From the NCBI GenBank assembly GCA_035319185.1, contig DATHDF010000067.1, positions 12,999 through 76,998 of the forward strand: a stretch of 64,000 bases of DNA, given 5' to 3'. Positions 60,932-64,000 of this stretch are shown piece after piece. The DNA comes from Fen-1308 sp035319185 (GTDB lineage: Bacteria > Nitrospirota > Thermodesulfovibrionia > Thermodesulfovibrionales > Dissulfurispiraceae). Numbering within the stretch: the stretch's first letter is position 1; each line of letters starts with the position of its first letter. The notes beneath the pieces are model-generated. The model had not been told where the DNA came from and did not search any database. It saw nothing but the letters and a program-made list of their open reading frames with translations. A program made the translations under genes and the position numbers.

Positions 60932-61993
60932 TTAGTTTATAATCTCCGACGACACACCTGCGTCGCCAAAAGTCGCCATCTCCTTGTATATTTTTAGCCC
61001 AGCTTCAATCAGCAGCATCGCAAGGGCCGCACCTGTGCCCTCGCCCAATCGCAGGTTGAGGTCGAGTATCGGTTTCAGCCCCATCTTGCCGAGCATGACC
61101 TTGTGCCCGATCTCAACCGAGTTGTGGGCAGCGAACATATAGTCCGCGGTCTTCGGCTCAAGGCAATATGCGATGAGAGCTCCGGCTGTCGATATGAAAC
61201 CGTCGATTACCACCGGGATCCTGTTCGCCGCCGCGCCAAGTACGATGCCCGCTATGCCGCCGATCTCCGTCCCGCCTACTTTTGCCAGCACGTCGAGCGC
61301 GTCATCAGCATCCGGCCTGTTCGACCTTATTCCTTCCTCGATCACCCTGATCTTGTTTGCCAGCGACTCGTCGGATATTCCCGTGCCTTTGCCAGTCACC
61401 TCTGAAACAGCGCGTCCCGTCAGGACGGATGCAATCGCACTCGACGGCGTCGTGTTGCCGATCCCCATCTCGCCGGTGCCGAATATCTTGTAGCCTTTCT
61501 TAGCGTAACCGTCCGCCAGCGATATCCCGGCCTCAATGCAGCGGACGGCCTCGTCCTTCGTCATCGCCGATTCGCGTGCAAAGTTCCTCGTGCCCCGCAT
61601 TACTTTCATGTCCACCAGGCCGTCCGTCCTGCCGAAATCGTAATCTACGCCTATATCTACGACGACCACCTCTGCCCCGGCATGTTTGGCAAGAACATTG
61701 ATCCCCGCCCCGCCGCGGAGAAAATTGAAGACCATCTGGGGTGTAACTTCCTTCGGATATGCGGAAACCCCTTCGGCCGTGATGCCGTGATCTCCCGCAA
61801 AAGTGAAGATGACTTTTTTGTCCAGGAGCGGATTCTTGTTCCTGAAAATTGCAACCAGCCTGCGTGCGAACTCTTCGAGCCTGCCGAGGCTGCCCGGCGG
61901 CTTCGTGAGGTTGTCGAGATGTCTCTGGGCGGCGATGGCATAATCGTCATTTGCCGATACGATCTTCTTAAGCGTTTCATTCAGCAGGTCCAT
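60932..61993 (-). CDS. cobT: Nicotinate-nucleotide:dimethylbenzimidazole phosphoribosyltransferase CobT
   Basis: 353 residues. LTKPPGSLGRLEEFARRLVA, TFAGDHGITAEGVSAYPKEV with TPQMVFNFLRGGAGINVLAK, IFGTGEMGIGNTTPSSAIAS and EPKTADYMFAAHNSVEIGHK contain the substrate loops of CobT, including the C-terminal Glu that acts as general base (LRLGEGTGAALAMLLIEAGL). CobT activates the lower-ligand base to its alpha-ribotide. AAAGGAGAC precedes the ATG. It lies next to a BzaF-like gene, so its base here is likely 5-hydroxybenzimidazole. Confidence 0.97.
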   Translation of the reverse strand: MDLLNETLKKIVSANDDYAIAAQRHLDNLTKPPGSLGRLEEFARRLVAIFRNKNPLLDKKVIFTFAGDHGITAEGVSAYPKEVTPQMVFNFLRGGAGINVLAKHAGAEVVVVDIGVDYDFGRTDGLVDMKVMRGTRNFARESAMTKDEAVRCIEAGISLADGYAKKGYKIFGTGEMGIGNTTPSSAIASVLTGRAVSEVTGKGTGISDESLANKIRVIEEGIRSNRPDADDALDVLAKVGGTEIGGIAGIVLGAAANRIPVVIDGFISTAGALIAYCLEPKTADYMFAAHNSVEIGHKVMLGKMGLKPILDLNLRLGEGTGAALAMLLIEAGLKIYKEMATFGDAGVSSEIIN

Positions 61994-62004
61994 GCGTGTC
62001 TCCT

Positions 62005-62520
62005 TTATTTTATCTTCACCGGTATTCCAGCAACGACCAGAAAGACATCATCAGCAACCTCCGCAATGCAGCGGTTCAGGGTACCGGCCATGTCGCGGAA
62101 CCGCCTTGCCAGGGCGTTATCCGGAACTATCCCCATGCCCACCTCGTTCGAAACGATGAAGAGTGAAGAGGGGCAGGGCGCAACGCTCAGCAGCAGAGAC
62201 TCGATCTCTTCCTCGACATCGGTCCCATTCATCAGAAGGTTGGACAGCCACAGCGTAAGGCAATCGACCAAAACGACACCGTAGCGCCCTCCGGCATCGG
62301 CTATCAGCTTCGGGACAGACAAGGGTTCCTCGAAGGTTTTCCACTCGGCAGGCCGCTCGCTTTTATGGCGCTCGATCCGGTCCTTCATTTCTTCGTCGAA
62401 GGCCTGCGCAGTGGCTATGAAAGCCTTGCTGCCGGCCAGCTTCGACGCGCGCGAGAGCGCAAAACTGCTTTTGCCGCTCCTCGAACCGCCGAGAACGAAG
62501 GTGATGCTACCGCCGCTCAT
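62005..62520 (-). CDS. cobU: Adenosylcobinamide kinase/guanylyltransferase CobU
   Basis: 171 residues. ITFVLGGSRSGKSSFALSRA has the GxxRSGKS P-loop of CobU, followed by AFIATAQAFDEEMKDRIERH with the guanylylation-site His region (RIxRHKxER, here RIERHKSERP) and VVLVDCLTLWLSNLLMN. The C-terminal IVSNEVGMGIVPDNALARRF and RDMAGTLNRCIAEVADDVFL complete it. The enzyme phosphorylates adenosylcobinamide and activates it to the GDP form. Overlaps bzaF by 4 nt (62517-62520), and cobT follows after 11 nt. Confidence 0.97.
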   Translation of the reverse strand: MSGGSITFVLGGSRSGKSSFALSRASKLAGSKAFIATAQAFDEEMKDRIERHKSERPAEWKTFEEPLSVPKLIADAGGRYGVVLVDCLTLWLSNLLMNGTDVEEEIESLLLSVAPCPSSLFIVSNEVGMGIVPDNALARRFRDMAGTLNRCIAEVADDVFLVVAGIPVKIK

Positions 62521-63818
62521 AGCTTATCGGTCTTTTGCATAGACGTGTCAAACATGCCCTTCAGCATTTCGTTCGCGCAGAATTTCCCGCACATTGTGCA
62601 CGAATGCTCGTCTCCGTTGCCCCGCTTGGACTTTATCTCCATCGCCCTTTCGGGGTCCAGGGCAAGCTCGAACTGTCTGCGCCAGTTCATGTCGCGGCGG
62701 GCCTTCGACATCAGCTTGTCCTTCCCGGTATCCTTCAGTTTTATCATATCCCCGATGTGGGCGGCGATCCTGGATGCTATCATCCCGTCTTTCACATCTT
62801 CGGCAAAAGGCAGCCCGAGATGTTCGGAAGGAGTTACGTAGCAGATGAAATCGGCCCCGTAGGCGGACGACAGCGAAGCGCCGACAGCAGCGGTGATGTG
62901 GTCGTAACCCGGCGCGATATCGGTGGTGATCGGGCCGAGCATATAGAAGGGTGCGTCGCCGCTCATCTTCTTCTGAAGGGTGATCACCGCCTCGATTTCG
63001 TTGATCGGGATATGACCTGGACCTTCAACCATAGTTTGGCAACCCATCTCGCGGCCAGTCTCGGCGAGCTCGCAGTTGATCAGGAGTTCCTGCATCTGCA
63101 CGCGGTCGTTTGCGTCATGTATCGCCCCCGCGCGAAACCCGTTGCCGAGACTCAGCACCACATCATGTTTCTTCAGGATATCGACGACCCTGTCGAAATG
63201 CTCGTACAGAGGGTTTTCCATGTTGTTGTGCTCCATCCACGCCACCATATATGAACCGCCCTTCGATACGAGTCCGCCGTAGCGGTAGTGCTGCTTCCTG
63301 AGCATCTCGACCGTCCGCCGGTTTATGCCGCAATGGATCGCCATAAAGGCGACACCTTCTTCGCACTGTCTTTCAGTAATCTCGAACAGCAGCTCGGCAG
63401 GCATTTTCACGGCCGCGCCGTATTTCCGGATGGCAAGCGAAAAGGCCTCGTAGAGCGGCACCGTGCCGACTGGTAATGTGATATTGTCCATGACGGCGCG
63501 CCTGATGGCCGCGATATCTCCACCTACGCTCAGGTCCATGAGGGTGTCCGCGCCGTATTTTTCGGCTGTCACGGCCTTTTCGACCTCCATGTCGATATCG
63601 ACGATGTCGGTTGAGGTGCCGATGGAGGCATTGACCTTTGTCCTCAGTCCCTTGCCGATGCCGATGATCCTTGATTTCCTGTTAAGGTTTGCGGGCACCA
63701 CGATCTGTCCCGATGCAACGCGGCCCCTGATCGATTCCGACGAAAGCATCTCATCTGTCGCGACCTGCAATATCTCACTCGTGATCTCGCCCTTTGCCGC
63801 CCTCTCAAGCTGTGTCAT
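62517..63818 (-). CDS. bzaF: 5-hydroxybenzimidazole synthase BzaF (ThiC paralogue), probable
   Basis: 433 residues from ATG 63818, with AAGGAGG 6 nt upstream. A radical-SAM ThiC/BzaF-family enzyme: VVPANLNRKSRIIGIGKGLR, DTLMDLSVGGDIAAIRRAVM, FMAIHCGINRRTVEML, MVEGPGHIPINEIEAVITLQ and GPITTDIAPGYDHITAAVGA are conserved; CTMCGKFC near the C-terminus holds the cluster cysteines. ThiC makes a thiamin precursor, BzaF makes 5-hydroxybenzimidazole from the same substrate aminoimidazole ribotide. Residues alone do not clearly separate them for me, but the upstream B12 riboswitch, cobU-cobT neighbours and lack of thiamin genes favour BzaF. Confidence 0.78.
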   Translation of the reverse strand: MTQLERAAKGEITSEILQVATDEMLSSESIRGRVASGQIVVPANLNRKSRIIGIGKGLRTKVNASIGTSTDIVDIDMEVEKAVTAEKYGADTLMDLSVGGDIAAIRRAVMDNITLPVGTVPLYEAFSLAIRKYGAAVKMPAELLFEITERQCEEGVAFMAIHCGINRRTVEMLRKQHYRYGGLVSKGGSYMVAWMEHNNMENPLYEHFDRVVDILKKHDVVLSLGNGFRAGAIHDANDRVQMQELLINCELAETGREMGCQTMVEGPGHIPINEIEAVITLQKKMSGDAPFYMLGPITTDIAPGYDHITAAVGASLSSAYGADFICYVTPSEHLGLPFAEDVKDGMIASRIAAHIGDMIKLKDTGKDKLMSKARRDMNWRRQFELALDPERAMEIKSKRGNGDEHSCTMCGKFCANEMLKGMFDTSMQKTDKL

Positions 63819-63830
63819 CGCCGCCTCCTT

Positions 63831-63868
63831 AAAATAAAAAATCCCCAGAGCAATACGCTCTGAGGATT
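63831..63868 (-). terminator. Riboswitch-linked intrinsic terminator before bzaF
   Basis: On the minus strand AATCCTCAGAGC (63857-63868) pairs with GCTCTGGGGATT (63840-63851) around a GTATT loop, 12 pairs with one G-U, followed by TTTTTATTTT. It sits between the B12 box and the bzaF ribosome site, where the riboswitch expression platform is expected. Confidence 0.88.
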
Positions 63869-64000
63869 GCACCCTGTTTCTTCATCCCCACCTTCCATCC
63901 GCGGGAAGGAGTCGATCAGAAGCAAAACGCCTGGCTTCTGACTTCTTTCTTTCACATCAGGCAGGTCTTCTGGCTCCCGGATCGTCCTACCTGCCGGCCT
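63869..64000 (-). promoter_or_regulatory. Cobalamin riboswitch (3' part; 5' part beyond the window)
   Basis: The minus strand reads AGCCAGAAGACCTGCC (63960-63975), the conserved B12 box of cobalamin riboswitches (AGYCMGRAGACCTGCC). It is preceded by CCGGG and by GGCAGGTAGG. Only the 3' core is inside the window; the remaining aptamer should lie beyond 64000. Downstream come a linker of roughly 90 nt and the terminator, giving transcriptional OFF control of bzaF and the cobalamin operon when adenosylcobalamin is bound. Confidence 0.88.

Noticed and set aside
1..64000. CRISPR arrays, rRNA genes or replication origin
   Set aside because: I saw no regularly spaced repeat array, no rRNA-like sequence and no DnaA-box cluster.

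Overview
The window (about 50-55% G+C by eye) comes from a Gram-negative, probably anaerobic bacterium. The signs are an outer-membrane lipid transport (Mla) operon, a Tat-exported selenocysteine formate dehydrogenase, the early-cobalt-insertion (anaerobic, Cbi-type) cobalamin pathway and a BzaF-like lower-ligand enzyme. The mix (DUF3786 Fe-S protein, pirin, histone H1-like KA-rich protein, CbiX-CbiC and CbiG-CbiH fusions, an Afp/PVC-like injection system) fits Nitrospirota or Desulfobacterota. No rRNA or marker gene here settles this.

Region 1 (1-10247, minus strand) is most of an extracellular contractile injection system (eCIS). In transcription order: AAA+ ATPase, DUF4255 cap protein, a carboxypeptidase-regulatory-like fold protein, sheath, tube, tail assembly protein, DUF6760 protein, second tube, an Arg-rich unknown, LysM/tube-initiator protein, gpD-like spike base and a gpV/VgrG-like spike tip that runs off the left edge. 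The sheath carries a tandem 72-residue repeat.

Region 2 (10.5-19.2 kb) is mixed: alpha/beta hydrolase, Tat-exported metallophosphoesterase, orphan DnaB N-terminal domain, a set encoding a small membrane protein, DUF2953, GerW/YtfJ and Fe-S/DUF3786 proteins, a beta-barrel protein, MtfA peptidase, and an EmrB-like exporter flanked by 23-bp direct repeats.

Region 3 (19.7-24.7 kb) is a formate dehydrogenase operon, alpha (with in-frame UGA = Sec and a bacterial SECIS-like hairpin), beta and fdhE. Region 4 (25.0-32.6 kb) holds a DUF3455 protein, a decayed IS110 element preceded by a structured region that could be its bridge RNA, two unrelated caspase-like proteins, a small secreted protein, a pirin and tRNA-Met(CAT).

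Region 5 (32.6-64.0 kb) is a P-type cation ATPase followed by a nearly complete cobalamin pathway, almost all on the minus strand and in three blocks. bzaF-cobU-cobT, cobS-cobC-cbiP-cbiB-cobD-cbiA-cbiXC-cbiM-cbiN-cbiQ-cbiO-cobO-cbiD lie behind a B12 riboswitch and intrinsic terminator at the right edge. cbiET heads the mlaE-F-D-C-A-asmA set. cbiL-HD-cbiF-cbiGH-BPL_N forms the third block. No cbiJ/cobK is visible. The transporter CbiMNQO brings in cobalt, CbiX inserts it, the Cbi enzymes build the corrin ring, and BzaF/CobT/CobU/CobS/CobC make and attach the lower ligand, predicted to be 5-hydroxybenzimidazole.
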